NCBI RefSeq assembly: GCF_000350225.1
Contig: NW_005179177.1
Span: 1-64,000 of the forward strand
Length of the DNA: 64,000 nucleotides
Source: Chondrus crispus
Lineage: Eukaryota; Rhodophyta; Florideophyceae; Gigartinales; Gigartinaceae
Direction: 5' to 3'
The notes beneath the pieces were generated by a model. It was not told the DNA's origin and ran no database searches. It saw nothing but the letters and a program-made list of their open reading frames with translations. Each line of letters starts with the position of its first letter. Within the stretch, counting starts at the first letter, position 1. Shown in pieces: positions 37,445-47,057 of the stretch. Made by a program: the position numbers and the translations under genes.

Positions 37445-38623
37445 CTACACGCGTTGGTTCGGTACATTCTGGACGGCAACGTTACCGCCCTCACGCACGA
37501 TACGCTCGAGTAGGTCGCTACCCATCAGATTGACGTCGGCCCCGATGTCCGCCGTCACAGAATCGCGAGTACGGCCGGCATACGTACATGCGAATATGAC
37601 GCTGCTCTCGTCGTGCGTAACTTTGTTTTTCCTCGTGACACGTTTAGCGGAACGTTCTACCTTATCGCCTCGGTTCCTCTTGAGCTCCTCACGGTGGGCA
37701 TCGAGAAACTTCTTCTTCTCGTCATCAGGGCATGAACGACAGTCCATTATCTTATGTCGTAAACCCTTCGCCTTATGCGCTGGATACAGGCATACTGGTA
37801 CCTTGGACGTGGGCACCGGACGAGAATACGACGTCGTCTTCTCCGGCTTGTTACTCGATTTCGGGGCGGTTGGTACGGACTTGCGTTGCCCGTACTTCTC
37901 ACACGCCTTTGCTTCCGATATGAGCTCCTTGACGAACATCTTCACATTCCTCTTCAGTGATGGATCGTATTCCACCCGTTTTATTACCGTGTCCCGCAGT
38001 GCGTACGGGACTATGTTTTGACATAGAAGTTCGACTGTCTTTTTAGGGTTCTCCATGCGAAATTCTCCATATCCAACTGCGTCTAACCTTTGGAAGTAGT
38101 CGTTGACGTAATGAAGCATACGTGCTTCAGGATCAGCGATGGTGATCGGGACACGTAACCCTTTGAGGGCTCTCTCTACCACCTTTGGATCAAATCCGGA
38201 AGTTGGTACCGTTACCAGTCCGTTTATGTAGGTTTTAATGTCCTTGGACGTGAGATCATCGGCCTCTACGTTAGGTGCGATCTCGTCAAACTTTCCGAGG
38301 AACACCAACGTTGCCAGCAATCCCGCGTCTATTGACACAGTATAGGAGGCTGCCGTTAACGTAGGCAGCTCCGTACTTTTTTCTGCGACTTGTCCTTCGT
38401 ACCGCTGTCTCTCGCGGATGAAAGTCGATACTGCAACCGGATCGACGGATTTCAACACCGGATGAGAAATTAGTGCAAATACCGTCACAGCCCTGACGGC
38501 TTCTTCGCCGTCTGATGCCATTCCGCCTTCTTCTTGCTTCTGGGTCGTCTCGTGGACACCACGTCGTTGGTAATACGTTCGTCCAGGTCGGCTTGGAAAG
38601 TTCGACCGGTGTGTCGTCACCAT
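37445..38623 (-). CDS. Gypsy-1 Gag plus N-terminal half of protease
   Basis: 392 residues from ATG at 38623. Gag part: FALISHPVLKSVDPVAVSTF, FQRLDAVGYGEFRMENPKKT, with a basic Lys/Arg-rich tail and a Cys/His patch (CLYPAHKAKGLRHK, MDCRSC) in place of a canonical knuckle. The C-terminus contains the protease active site TADIGADVNLMGSDLL (D-I-G). The ORF ends VPNQRV-TAG inside the protease fold, and the same frame resumes with NVAVQNSETSEP. The stop therefore interrupts a domain and does not separate Gag from Pol. Confidence 0.85.
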   Translation of the reverse strand: MVTTHRSNFPSRPGRTYYQRRGVHETTQKQEEGGMASDGEEAVRAVTVFALISHPVLKSVDPVAVSTFIRERQRYEGQVAEKSTELPTLTAASYTVSIDAGLLATLVFLGKFDEIAPNVEADDLTSKDIKTYINGLVTVPTSGFDPKVVERALKGLRVPITIADPEARMLHYVNDYFQRLDAVGYGEFRMENPKKTVELLCQNIVPYALRDTVIKRVEYDPSLKRNVKMFVKELISEAKACEKYGQRKSVPTAPKSSNKPEKTTSYSRPVPTSKVPVCLYPAHKAKGLRHKIMDCRSCPDDEKKKFLDAHREELKRNRGDKVERSAKRVTRKNKVTHDESSVIFACTYAGRTRDSVTADIGADVNLMGSDLLERIVREGGNVAVQNVPNQRV

Positions 38624-38664
38624 ACAGCGTAGTCTTGAAGTCTTCTGGCCAGATAGAAATTTCT

Positions 38665-39066
38665 AGAGACGCCGACGGGAAAACGCCAGAGCACGCCTAC
38701 GCAATGTGGGATACAGGCGCAAATAGAGGTCTGCGGATGTAGCCCTGTAGGACCTTATCTGAAGGGGACGTCACTTGGCTGGGAAAAGGCCTTTTTTCGT
38801 TCGCTGTTTTTTGTTCTCCTAGCATATGAGGGAATCGTGAGACGAAATGCTAGGGATGGCACCCGCGGCCGTGAAGCGAAAGGGACCTGGTGGTACTGAC
38901 ACCAAATCGGATCAAGCGGTATACCCAAGGAGCACCGCCCCTGATCCTCCAATTGTCTTTCTCAATCATACTGCGCGCGGTCAATCAGATACCGTAGCTT
39001 GTTCATCTACATGTGTACTGTATGAGTCGGGGTTCGCGTGTTTCACAAGAGATCTGAGCGTCTACA
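38665..39066 (-). repeat. 5' LTR of Gypsy-1
   Basis: 402 bp, identical to the other LTR apart from two substitutions and the missing 24-bp unit. The internal side begins AGAAATTTCT (minus strand), a perfect palindrome, where a tRNA-complementary primer site is expected. Confidence 0.93.
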
Positions 39067-39071
39067 CGTAT

Positions 39072-39589
39072 GCCATCATGGCTCGGTCCTATCCCGTCCT
39101 ACACAAGTGTAATTCCTTGACGTCCGTCCCCATGATATCAAAAATATAGATTCCCCCGTATGATACGGTACTGGACTAAATGGGTGTCATGAAAAACAGC
39201 CTTGCTTCTCAAGATTTTCTGCTTCCAACTTTTCACAATATTTGCCTAAAGGCACAGTATATCCCTAGCATGAGTAATGATTGAAATCCTGAGCTTGCGT
39301 AAGTATCTCTATTTCTGTAACTAAGGCTGTGGTGCAAGGAACGATACCTCGTTTATTGTCCGCTCGAAGCCGGATCGCCCTGAGAGGCAGACGCCGCCGT
39401 CGCGTAACGAGCGGCGTATGTGCGTGTGTTACGTGGAAACGTATGGCTGACTACGGCTATCATGACAATGGCTGTGGCGTTAGGTGAGCGGGAGCGCCGA
39501 AGTGACACTACTGAGTTACGGCTATCATGACACTCCCCCCGTCGCTGAGGCGCAATCCGCTGGTTTAATGGGTGCGGGGGGTGGTTTGT
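39072..39589. other. non-coding, probably LTR debris
   Basis: TACGGCTATCATGACA occurs at about 39453 and again at about 39517, a short direct repeat next to a Copia RNase H remnant. No gene is seen. Confidence 0.4.
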
Positions 39590-39975
39590 GATTTGTAGTT
39601 TTCGTGATAGGTTCGTGAATGCGAGGCGTTTCAGGGGTTTCGTTAGGATGTCGGCGAGCATGTCAGGGCTAAGGATTGGCAAATACGGATTTTGTTAGCT
39701 CGTGTGAGATGCGTGAGATAATGGTGGCGGAAGTCGATGAATTTCTGCCGTTTGGTTGGTCCTGTGTTGTTTGCGATGCGTATTGCCGCCTGGTTCTCCA
39801 TGAAGAGTGGGGTGGCCTGTTTGGGGTTCATGGAGATGTCTTGGAGGATTCCTCGTGTTCATGTGGTCTGCTGTGCGGTGGAGGTTGCAGCAATGTATTC
39901 CGCCTCGCAGGTGGATAGCGCTGTTTTGGATTGTTTCATGGATCCCCGACATATGAAGGTGCCGATCAGACCATG
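39590..39975 (-). pseudogene. Copia RNase H C-terminal remnant, minus strand
   Basis: Frames read SKTALSTCEAEYIAATSTAQ, then TGA in place of a conserved Trp codon, TRGILQDISM, FMENQAAIRIANNTGPTKRQ, KFIDFRHHYLTH, a frameshift near 39680, then SPDMLADILTKPLKRLAF. This is the end of a Copia polyprotein (family with ENQAAI and ADILTK) carrying at least one stop and one shift. Confidence 0.85.
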
Positions 39976-40503
39976 AGATCAGACAGGAAGGGCAAACATT
40001 ATTCATTACGGGAGCTACAAATCCAAGAGGGTCGTGAGATCTACTATGGGAGGAGAGGTGTTTGCGTTCGCGGACGGATTTGATTAGGGGGTTTCCCTGA
40101 GGCACGACCTTACACCAATGCTGAACGGAAACATTCCCTTCTTATGTATACGGATTCTGACAGCGTCTTCAAAGTAATAGTCCAAAATTCAATGACGACG
40201 GAGCGAAGGCTGACGATTGACTTGGAGGCAACCAGTCAGGCGTATGGCAATGGCGACATAAGCGACATCGGATGGATTCGCAGTCAGGACAACCCGGCAG
40301 ATGGTCTGACGAAAAAGGGTGAGTGCTTGCCGATGAATCGGCTGATGGACGAAGGAATACTTGATGTTGCAGTACTGCAGTGGGTAATCAGAGTTGGCGG
40401 TACCAAGACAAGGAGGGAGCAGCACCTTGACTTCCGTCCTCAGAAACCCCCGAGTGTCGAACAATTCGATCGTGCAGGCTGGTCTGACCTAGCCAATTAC
40501 TGA
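39976..40503 (+). pseudogene. Copia RNase H C-terminal remnant, plus strand
   Basis: In one frame: IIHYGSYKSKRVVRSTMGGE, VFAFADGFD, TAG (near 40085), GVSLRHDL, FLMYTDSDSVFKVIVQNSMT, GWIRSQDNPADGLTKKGE, ending at TGA 40503. It is the same family as Copia-3 (compare SYKSRRVTRSSMAGETLAF there) but diverged. It abuts the opposite-strand remnant at 39975, so two dead elements meet here tail to tail. Confidence 0.85.
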
Positions 40504-40916
40504 ACGGGTTTTTGATACAGCCCACCTACTCATTGAAAGGGACTGTAAGTCTGCATTGTTCGAATGCAACGGGTACCACGAGCGGGAGCGAAAGGTCAAG
40601 GCTTCTGATGTGCCCCGACAGTCGCGAAAGGAGAAAGAGTGTGTGACAGCATTTAAATGGCATAGCTTTATCGGGATGGTGTATGCGAAGGGAGAGGTGA
40701 AACGTTTTGAGATTTACAACAATAAACTTGTTTTGTTTGCAAGTATTGCTTCCTCGCCTGTGCGAGAAGCTTGAATGTTCCAACCTGCGCTACTCTCGTG
40801 AGTGATCTGCTTCCGTGCAGATTAAGCGCTACTGTTTTATCGACACATAGACTTTCCGAAGCTGTGTTCCAAATTACCCTTTTTTCAAATTACCTTGATG
40901 GGAAAGGGTAGTCCTA
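40504..40916. other. non-coding gap
   Basis: No gene, repeat pair or motif recognised beyond homopolymer-rich sequence. Confidence 0.4.
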
Positions 40917-41377
40917 GTGTCTAGACGACAAGCAATTTGACCTCATATGAGGCCAGCTTTTTTTGCAAAAATATATAATTTAAATCGAAACTTTAAAACA
41001 TTCAGTTTGGACACCATTTCTTTAACGTATACGCGCTCGGCAATAACATATTGCAAAACATTGGGATGGTGGTTGTCAATGCACAGAGAGACTAATAATC
41101 TAATGAAGTATCAATGACGAGTTGACTTTTTAAACAGGCGTTTTGGTTTCGAAGATATCAACATAAAACGTTTTGAGGTTGGTCAAAAAAAGCTCCTTTT
41201 TGGGCATTTCAAAAATGGCTGGAGAAGACGTGCAGATCTCACCAAACTCCACCCTTCCACAACGCAGAAGTCAACTGCTGTGTCGAGAGTATCTTTTTCC
41301 ATCTTGTTGAGCTAGCACAAGTCGAGAAAAATAAGTTGAAAAGTGACCTCATATGAGGTCATTTGTCACCTAGACAC
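40917..41377. mobile_element. 461-bp MITE with long imperfect inverted ends
   Basis: The left end (from 40917: GTGTCTAGACGACAAGC, then GACCTCATATGAGG by 40943) mirrors the right end (41342-41377: TGACCTCATATGAGG, then CCTAGACAC). TA lies on both outer sides (40915-40916, 41378-41379). CCTCATATGAGG is itself a palindrome. The interior is AT-rich and non-coding. It lies just left of the Copia-3 array. Confidence 0.7.
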
Positions 41378-41401
41378 TAGAGCCTTACATGGGTTACAAG
41401 C

Positions 41402-42019
41402 TGTTGATACAATCGTGTCATTCGTCAACATTAGATGCACTGTACAAGGTTTCCATACAAGGCCTCTTTGTCCCACAAAACTTCGTTGAGGGGGAGTGGT
41501 CTACTCGTGCTCGTACTGTACCTTCAGTGATCTTTACGTGTGCAGGTGCTTCAGCACTGTGCGCCCTACTGACACTTCTTGCACTACTGCAACGGCTCTC
41601 CCTACCGACACTGTTCAGCCTACTGACACTGTTCGAAACCATCAACTGCTCGAAATAGGATAGGATACATATCGTAGAGGGTTGTCTGCAAAGCTGAAGA
41701 GAGAGAGGCACGAACACAGAGAGAGAGGCACGAACACAGAACGAAGTAAACTTCACGCTTTGGTGAGCATTCACCCCGTCATTAGCAAGACTTTGCTAAG
41801 TGCCGTGTGCGCTGCCCTCGCGCTCGTGCGCACTGTCCTCGCGCTCGTGCGCACTGTCTCTGCGCTTGTGCGCACTGTCCTCGCGCTCGTGCGCACTGTC
41901 CTCGCGCTCGTGCGCACTGTCCCTGCGCTCGTGCGCACTGTCCCTGCGCTTGTGCGCACTGTCCTCGCGCTCGTGCGCATCTCTACCGCCTTCGGCGTCT
42001 CGCCCCAAGACGCACAACA
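41402..42019 (+). repeat. Copia-3 LTR A with 21-bp minisatellite
   Basis: 618 bp. About eight copies of a unit like CCTCGCGCTCGTGCGCACTGT lie at roughly 41812-41980. It lacks a segment near 41635 (CCGACACTGTCTGTTCCTAG) and another near 41985 (around ACACACACTCGAGACG) present in LTRs B and C. Confidence 0.93.
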
Positions 42020-42117
42020 CTTGCAAGTTTATAGTGCGTTCTTCTGCACTTATATCGTTTTACGTACTCCTTTTTTTTACTATCCCTACTTCGTTGTTCA
42101 ACACAAATTATATCGTC

Positions 42118-43803
42118 ATGACGGATTCTTCTTCTTCCAGGCTACAGGCCAACGCTGTGGATCAAGTCAAGAAAGAGTTGGACAAGGTTGATCGGAGCCA
42201 TCCGATGATGGATAACATTTGCACTGAGGTTCTTGAGGCCCTGGAACAACCTGTTCCTGAGATTGTTCTTTTCTTACTGGATCGTATTACTCCTGAAGTG
42301 TTAATAAACCCTGCTTCAATGGAGAAAAGGCAGATTTTCCATGCACTGAGAAAACTACTGGAATTTGCTGGAACTACGGTTGGCTATGCTCCAGGTATAC
42401 CGATGCCAAACAAAATATCGTCTGCTCTGTACGCTGGGTATCCTGAATTGCTCGAACAAGCGAACGATATGCTCAGCAACTATAAAACCTACGGCACGAT
42501 TTACAAAGTTGTGACTCCGAACGAAGGTTCCCCTGCCCCCTTATCTCCTGCTCCTGGTTCGATGACATACCGGCCAAGGTTAGTGGACGCAGACCGCCGT
42601 AAAGACAGAAGTGATTCTGAAAAAGAAGAACCTGGCAATCGGCAAAATTATGCGTCTGGTCCTGATCATGATCGCTCGAAGCTGACACAAACTTATTCCA
42701 ATCTCGCAAAGAACAGGCAGGCTGTTGCGAATGAATTTAACCAAAGGGATTCTAAGTTTTCGGGTTCCCCAGGCACTGGTCTCGCTTTGCACTTGGTCAA
42801 ACGGAAGTTCAACGAACTGATATTCGAACAAGAAATCCCACAGTCTCAGACAGTACAGTTAATGCACAACTGCCTTTCTGCCATTGCCAACGAGTATTTC
42901 TATTCCAACGTTCGTGACGTCGCCAAGACGACTGACGAGGCATTCAAAGACCTCGAGAACCGCTTCAACTCCAAGCAACATCATTCTCAGGCCCTTGCTT
43001 ACCTTCGTCGTCTATCTTTTGAAGGTATCAAAAACGAAAAGAGTTGCTCCAACCTTGAAGCCCTTTCTATTGCGCATTCTCGAATTATCGAGTATATCCC
43101 TCATTGTGGTCCATCGTATCAGGGTGAGCATCAAGACGGTCACATGTCCGAGTTCCTGGCATCTATGGTTGACGGCCAAGATTGGGCAGAAAACGTTCTG
43201 ACCGCCCGCATAACTGCCACCGGTTCGTTGAATGGAATGGACTACAATTCTTTCTATGCTATGCTTATCTCCGCACTTACTCTCCTCGAAAACCGCAAGA
43301 ACCATTCGTCTACGTCCGGAACGGAGTCTCCATCAATTTTTTATGGAGAAAGGTACGGAAACACCCCCTTCTACAAGAAAAGTTCACACGGAAACCCACG
43401 AGCACGCTACCGCCGTTCACTAGCTCAGTTGATCGCCCTCAAGAACAGGACCCGGTGCCTCTGTTGCAATGCACTCGGACATTGGGAGAACGAATGCCCT
43501 CAACGTGGCTCAACCATGACCTCCATCATTCGATCACGCATCAAGGACAGGGGTAGAAGCGACAAGGCCGTTGCTGAGGTATTGTATGCCCTTGTAAAAG
43601 GCGATGACAACTTCGAGGAGTACATGGAAGCCGTGGGAACTGTTGAAGAGACAGAAGACAACTCCGCGAATGCATTCGAAACACTGTTCAATGAGACGAA
43701 CCCAGATGAAGACATCATCACAGAGCTCAAGAATACATTCGACGAGCTGGTCACTTCCGACAGCAATGAGACTGAGACAGAAAATGGTAATCCGGGTTTT
43801 TGA
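42118..43803 (+). CDS. Copia-3 Gag, first copy
   Basis: 561 residues from ATG at 42118 (the frame is open upstream through the LTR minisatellite, but this ATG gives the clean start MTDSSSSRLQANAVDQ). Features: acidic and helical N-terminus, SDSEKEEPGNRQNY linker, central gag core (ALAYLRRLSFEGIKNEKSCS) and a perfect zinc knuckle CLCCNALGHWENEC (CX2CX4HX4C), then an acidic tail. It forms the particle shell and binds RNA. The stop TGA at 43801 directly follows a slippery heptamer. Confidence 0.9.
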   Translation: MTDSSSSRLQANAVDQVKKELDKVDRSHPMMDNICTEVLEALEQPVPEIVLFLLDRITPEVLINPASMEKRQIFHALRKLLEFAGTTVGYAPGIPMPNKISSALYAGYPELLEQANDMLSNYKTYGTIYKVVTPNEGSPAPLSPAPGSMTYRPRLVDADRRKDRSDSEKEEPGNRQNYASGPDHDRSKLTQTYSNLAKNRQAVANEFNQRDSKFSGSPGTGLALHLVKRKFNELIFEQEIPQSQTVQLMHNCLSAIANEYFYSNVRDVAKTTDEAFKDLENRFNSKQHHSQALAYLRRLSFEGIKNEKSCSNLEALSIAHSRIIEYIPHCGPSYQGEHQDGHMSEFLASMVDGQDWAENVLTARITATGSLNGMDYNSFYAMLISALTLLENRKNHSSTSGTESPSIFYGERYGNTPFYKKSSHGNPRARYRRSLAQLIALKNRTRCLCCNALGHWENECPQRGSTMTSIIRSRIKDRGRSDKAVAEVLYALVKGDDNFEEYMEAVGTVEETEDNSANAFETLFNETNPDEDIITELKNTFDELVTSDSNETETENGNPGF

Positions 43804-43837
43804 GTGCCAGTGCATACTTTGTGGATAATGCACTGGC
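43794..43837 (+). promoter_or_regulatory. -1 ribosomal frameshift signal, Copia-3 first copy
   Basis: G GGT TTT (43794-43800) is in the X-XXY-YYZ register of gag and is followed at once by the TGA stop. After the 5-nt spacer TGAGT, GCCAGTGCAT (43806-43815) pairs perfectly with ATGCACTGGC (43828-43837) around a 12-nt loop. Slipping back one base enters the protease-integrase frame at its first codon, TTG 43800. All three classic parts (heptamer, 5-9 nt spacer, stem) are seen in the sequence; function is inferred. Confidence 0.85.
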
Positions 43838-45005
43838 TTCAATGCTTCCACTACCTCCCAGTCCAACGAAATGGGAATCAGTTGGGAAGAAGAAGCCTTT
43901 TATTTGGAGAATGACCTGTGGTAGACGTCGCAAAATCGGGCGACTCAAATGGCGCTCCGGTTCAGAACGGCTGTACATACCAGTGAAACTCCACTATCTC
44001 ACTGAACATTTACGCCACACTAGACGACATTCTGTTGGACGCCCTCCGGACTTCGAAGGGGCTTGTCTTGATATTGGCTCTCCTCGGTCACTCATTGGTC
44101 TCAGTCAAGCCCGAGCGTATTGTCGAGCACTTGGAATTTCCCTTCAGTTGTCACCCTCGCAGACTACCTTCCGTTTTGGCACCTACCCCTCTCGATCCAT
44201 AGGAAGACTCAAGGTCCTTATCCCTACCCGGCAGGGAATGTTGAAAGTTTATGTAGATGTTGTACCTGAGAATATACCTCTACTCATCGGTTTGGATACG
44301 ATGTTTGCACATTCCCTACAACCGTTGGCGATTGACATGAAGCTGCAGTGTGTGAAGCACAATTGGACAACACCCATCGAATTGCGACACGGACACCTCT
44401 ATCTCTATTGGAAACCCAACCTTATGACTATATTCTACACAACAAGACAGCTAGAGCGACTTCATCGTCACTTGCTTCACCCTTCTTCCCGAAAGCTGTA
44501 TGAACTGCTGCGCCGTGCCGAACCTGAAAAGTTGCCTGCGGATACACTGAGCATCTTGCAGAAGATATCAAGGTCATGTGAGACTTGCAATTTGTACTCT
44601 CCCAGACAAATCTCTTTCCAGATCAGAAGTACAGATCAGATCAAGTTCAACCACAAAGTCATACTGGACATCATGTTTTTGAAGGACAAGAAGAATCGCC
44701 CTCGCCCTGTGCTTCATATAATTGATGCTGGTACACGGTTCAGTTCAGCTTCTTTCCTCAAAGACAGCTCCACAAACACCGTTTGGAATACGTTTGTAAA
44801 GATCTGGTCCTCGATGTATGTCGGATTTCCCGAGTGTTTGCTTACTGATCAAGGTTCTGTATTCCTTTCAAAAGAATGGGCATACAAATTGCGAGACTTC
44901 AGAGATCAAACTACGTCATACGGGTACAGAGAGCCACAACTCTTTGGGAATAGGGGAGAAATACCACTCAACTTTAAGAACGATCTACCAAAAGGTTCGC
45001 TGTGA
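43800..45005 (+). CDS. Copia-3 protease and N-terminal integrase, first copy
   Basis: 401 codons with no ATG at the start, consistent with entry by -1 frameshift from gag. Protease: ACLDIGSPRSLIG (D-I-G). Integrase zinc finger: H and H in RLHRHLLHPSS, C and C in SCETC. Catalytic Asp residues in ILDIMFLKD and LLTDQGSVF. The third residue, Glu, is not in this frame; it lies in the +1 frame (next ORF), and this frame becomes unrelated after about 44900 and stops at 45005. Confidence 0.85.
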   Translation: MSASAYFVDNALASMLPLPPSPTKWESVGKKKPFIWRMTCGRRRKIGRLKWRSGSERLYIPVKLHYLTEHLRHTRRHSVGRPPDFEGACLDIGSPRSLIGLSQARAYCRALGISLQLSPSQTTFRFGTYPSRSIGRLKVLIPTRQGMLKVYVDVVPENIPLLIGLDTMFAHSLQPLAIDMKLQCVKHNWTTPIELRHGHLYLYWKPNLMTIFYTTRQLERLHRHLLHPSSRKLYELLRRAEPEKLPADTLSILQKISRSCETCNLYSPRQISFQIRSTDQIKFNHKVILDIMFLKDKKNRPRPVLHIIDAGTRFSSASFLKDSSTNTVWNTFVKIWSSMYVGFPECLLTDQGSVFLSKEWAYKLRDFRDQTTSYGYREPQLFGNRGEIPLNFKNDLPKGSL

Positions 45006-47013
45006 CCACCGTGATCTAACAGAAGATATTCTTCTTGCCAAATCTGTGCAGGCTATGAACGAGACAGTAGGACCTCATGGGCTAGTCCCTTCACTTCTCG
45101 TGTTCGGAATTCTACCAAATTTACCATCTGTTTCCTCGAGAGAATTCCCAAATCAGAGGGAAAGACTGAGAGCTGCGGCGACCGCTCGTGCTGAGTACGA
45201 GAGGATTATTTCCAGGATGCAAGTCCGACGAGGAATCCGATCTATCCCTCCCCCAGCTGCCGACCGCAAGTACAATCCTGGTGACTTTGCATACGTCTAT
45301 CGCGAAGGATTGAGGCATTACACGGGTCCTCATCTCATTGCTTCGGTTGACGACAAATGCGTTCGTTTGTATCTTGGAGAGCGTACTGGACCAAGATCAT
45401 TCAATGTGTCCCAACTCAGACCTGCCCCAGTCACAAGACATCCGACCTACGATGAACAACTCATGGAACTTGATGATGGACCACCAACTGTCCTGCACAC
45501 CGAAATACTACACCCCAAAGACCCTCGTGCAGGACTTTTTGATGCAGCCAAGAGGAAGGAGATATTAGGATTAGTCGAGCGCGGCACATTCAAGTTGGTA
45601 CTGGAAGAAGAAGCTGGTCTGAATCCTAACTTGATACCCTCCCGTTACGTTCTAGCGATCAAGCATTCCAGCGACGCCTCCACAGTCTACAAAGCTCGAC
45701 TTGTACTTGGTGGTCATCGAGACAAGGAGAAACGGTCAGTGGTACACAACACGTACAACTTGAAACAATCGTCCATCCGGATCATTCTAGCACTTGCTAC
45801 CATACTAGGTTTTGATGTGTGGTCTCTGGACGTAAAGCAAGCCTACCTTCAAGCTGCATCCAAGCTACGTCGAAAACTTTTCGTCAAACCTGAATCTATC
45901 GAACTCAAACCAGGCGAGCTTTTACAAGTTGTCAAACCCTTGTATGGGCTAACAGAGAGCGGAGACTACTGGTGCGAGACGAATCACAGGTTCCACGTGG
46001 ACAAATTACGCATGAAGCAATCAACTGGAGACTTTGCTCTATTCTTCCGCCGCGCCATGAACAAGTTGATTTCGATCTCCGGCTCGTACGTGGATGACGT
46101 ATTGCAGACTGGAACGCAGGAGGAGAAGAAGCGGATACAAGAAGAGTTCCGAAAGGTTTTTGATGTGAAGATTTCCCATGCCAAGAAATTCATGTACACC
46201 GGACTTGAATGTGACACTGGCGATAAGACTGAACGCAAGCTTTCTCAACAGCACTACATCTCTAGGCTGCATTTTCTCAAGAAGGATTCTTCTTTTCCGG
46301 AATTTAGCTCGCTGCGAGCTCAGCTTGCGTGGGTTGTCCACACTCGCCCGGACATCGCCGCTGCAGTGTCTTTCGCGGCACAAGTCACTGAAACAATGCA
46401 CGACTCCACATGCAACCAGGCTCTGAACTCAATTCTCAAACATCTCCAGGCCACCGCATATCGTGAACTGAAATATCCTAAACTGGATATGGATTCGCTC
46501 CGGATCTTGGTGTACGTCGACGCATCTCACAACAACCGAGAAAACAATAGATCACAACTGTGTTTTCTCATACTACTGGCAGACAAGACCGATCGTTGTT
46601 CCTTTCTTCATTACACATCTTACAAGTCGAGACGCGTTACTCGTTCAAGTATGGCTGGTGAGACATTGGCTTTCGTGGACAGATTCGACTGTGAATTACT
46701 CCTGCGACATGACCTCATGCGTTGGCTTGGCCGAGAGCTACCTATACTCATGTTTACGGATAGCGAAATACTTTTTGATGTGTTAACTCGCTCATGTTAT
46801 ACAACCGAAAAACGTTTGATGATCGATATCAGTTCTGCAAGAGAAGCTTACCGTGAAAAGAAAATTGCCAACGTCGCTCTCATTCATTCTGACTACAACT
46901 ACGCTGACTCACTCGCAAAGATCAAAGGAAACGGTGCCATGCAAAAGCTGATGGAAACCAACAAAGTCAGTCACCCGATACGACAGTGGGTAATCCAACC
47001 CAGTCAAAACTAG
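44818..47013 (+). CDS. Copia-3 integrase C-terminus, reverse transcriptase and RNase H, first copy
   Basis: Frame of 731 codons, +1 relative to the upstream ORF. Meaningful sequence starts near 44900: LRHTGTESHNSLGIGEKYHS carries the integrase Glu. Then RT: SRYVLAIKHSS, DVKQAYLQAASKLRRK, LYGLTESGDYW, GSYVDDVLQTG (canonical Y-V-D-D). RNase H: LVYVDASHNN, SRRVTRSSMAGETLAF, ILMFTDSEILFDVL, YADSLAKIKG. Since the active site of integrase is split between two frames, either a +1 event within integrase or an inherited one-base lesion is needed. Confidence 0.85.
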   Translation: MSDFPSVCLLIKVLYSFQKNGHTNCETSEIKLRHTGTESHNSLGIGEKYHSTLRTIYQKVRCDHRDLTEDILLAKSVQAMNETVGPHGLVPSLLVFGILPNLPSVSSREFPNQRERLRAAATARAEYERIISRMQVRRGIRSIPPPAADRKYNPGDFAYVYREGLRHYTGPHLIASVDDKCVRLYLGERTGPRSFNVSQLRPAPVTRHPTYDEQLMELDDGPPTVLHTEILHPKDPRAGLFDAAKRKEILGLVERGTFKLVLEEEAGLNPNLIPSRYVLAIKHSSDASTVYKARLVLGGHRDKEKRSVVHNTYNLKQSSIRIILALATILGFDVWSLDVKQAYLQAASKLRRKLFVKPESIELKPGELLQVVKPLYGLTESGDYWCETNHRFHVDKLRMKQSTGDFALFFRRAMNKLISISGSYVDDVLQTGTQEEKKRIQEEFRKVFDVKISHAKKFMYTGLECDTGDKTERKLSQQHYISRLHFLKKDSSFPEFSSLRAQLAWVVHTRPDIAAAVSFAAQVTETMHDSTCNQALNSILKHLQATAYRELKYPKLDMDSLRILVYVDASHNNRENNRSQLCFLILLADKTDRCSFLHYTSYKSRRVTRSSMAGETLAFVDRFDCELLLRHDLMRWLGRELPILMFTDSEILFDVLTRSCYTTEKRLMIDISSAREAYREKKIANVALIHSDYNYADSLAKIKGNGAMQKLMETNKVSHPIRQWVIQPSQN

Positions 47014-47057
47014 GCTCCCCCATCTAATGTTGTCCTCAGACATTGAAGAGGCGGTAG

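Larger units (their letters stand above)
33442..39066 (-). mobile_element. Gypsy-1, Ty3/Gypsy LTR retrotransposon
   Basis: Minus-strand element of 5625 bp. LTRs are 33442-33867 (426 bp) and 38665-39066 (402 bp), flanked by CGTAT on both sides (33437-33441 and 39067-39071). In minus orientation the LTR starts TGTAGACG and ends CGTCTCT, so the 3' end lacks CA. The 24-bp length difference is one extra copy of a unit starting CGTGGTACTGACACC in the left LTR; about two substitutions separate the rest. A purine tract AAGGGGCGG precedes the 3' LTR. Coding order is gag-protease then RT-RNase H-integrase-chromodomain. Confidence 0.93.

Noticed and set aside
41800-42117. N-terminal extension of Copia-3 Gag through the minisatellite
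   Set aside because: The 21-bp units keep all frames open; ATG at 42118 gives the natural start and lies after the LTR.
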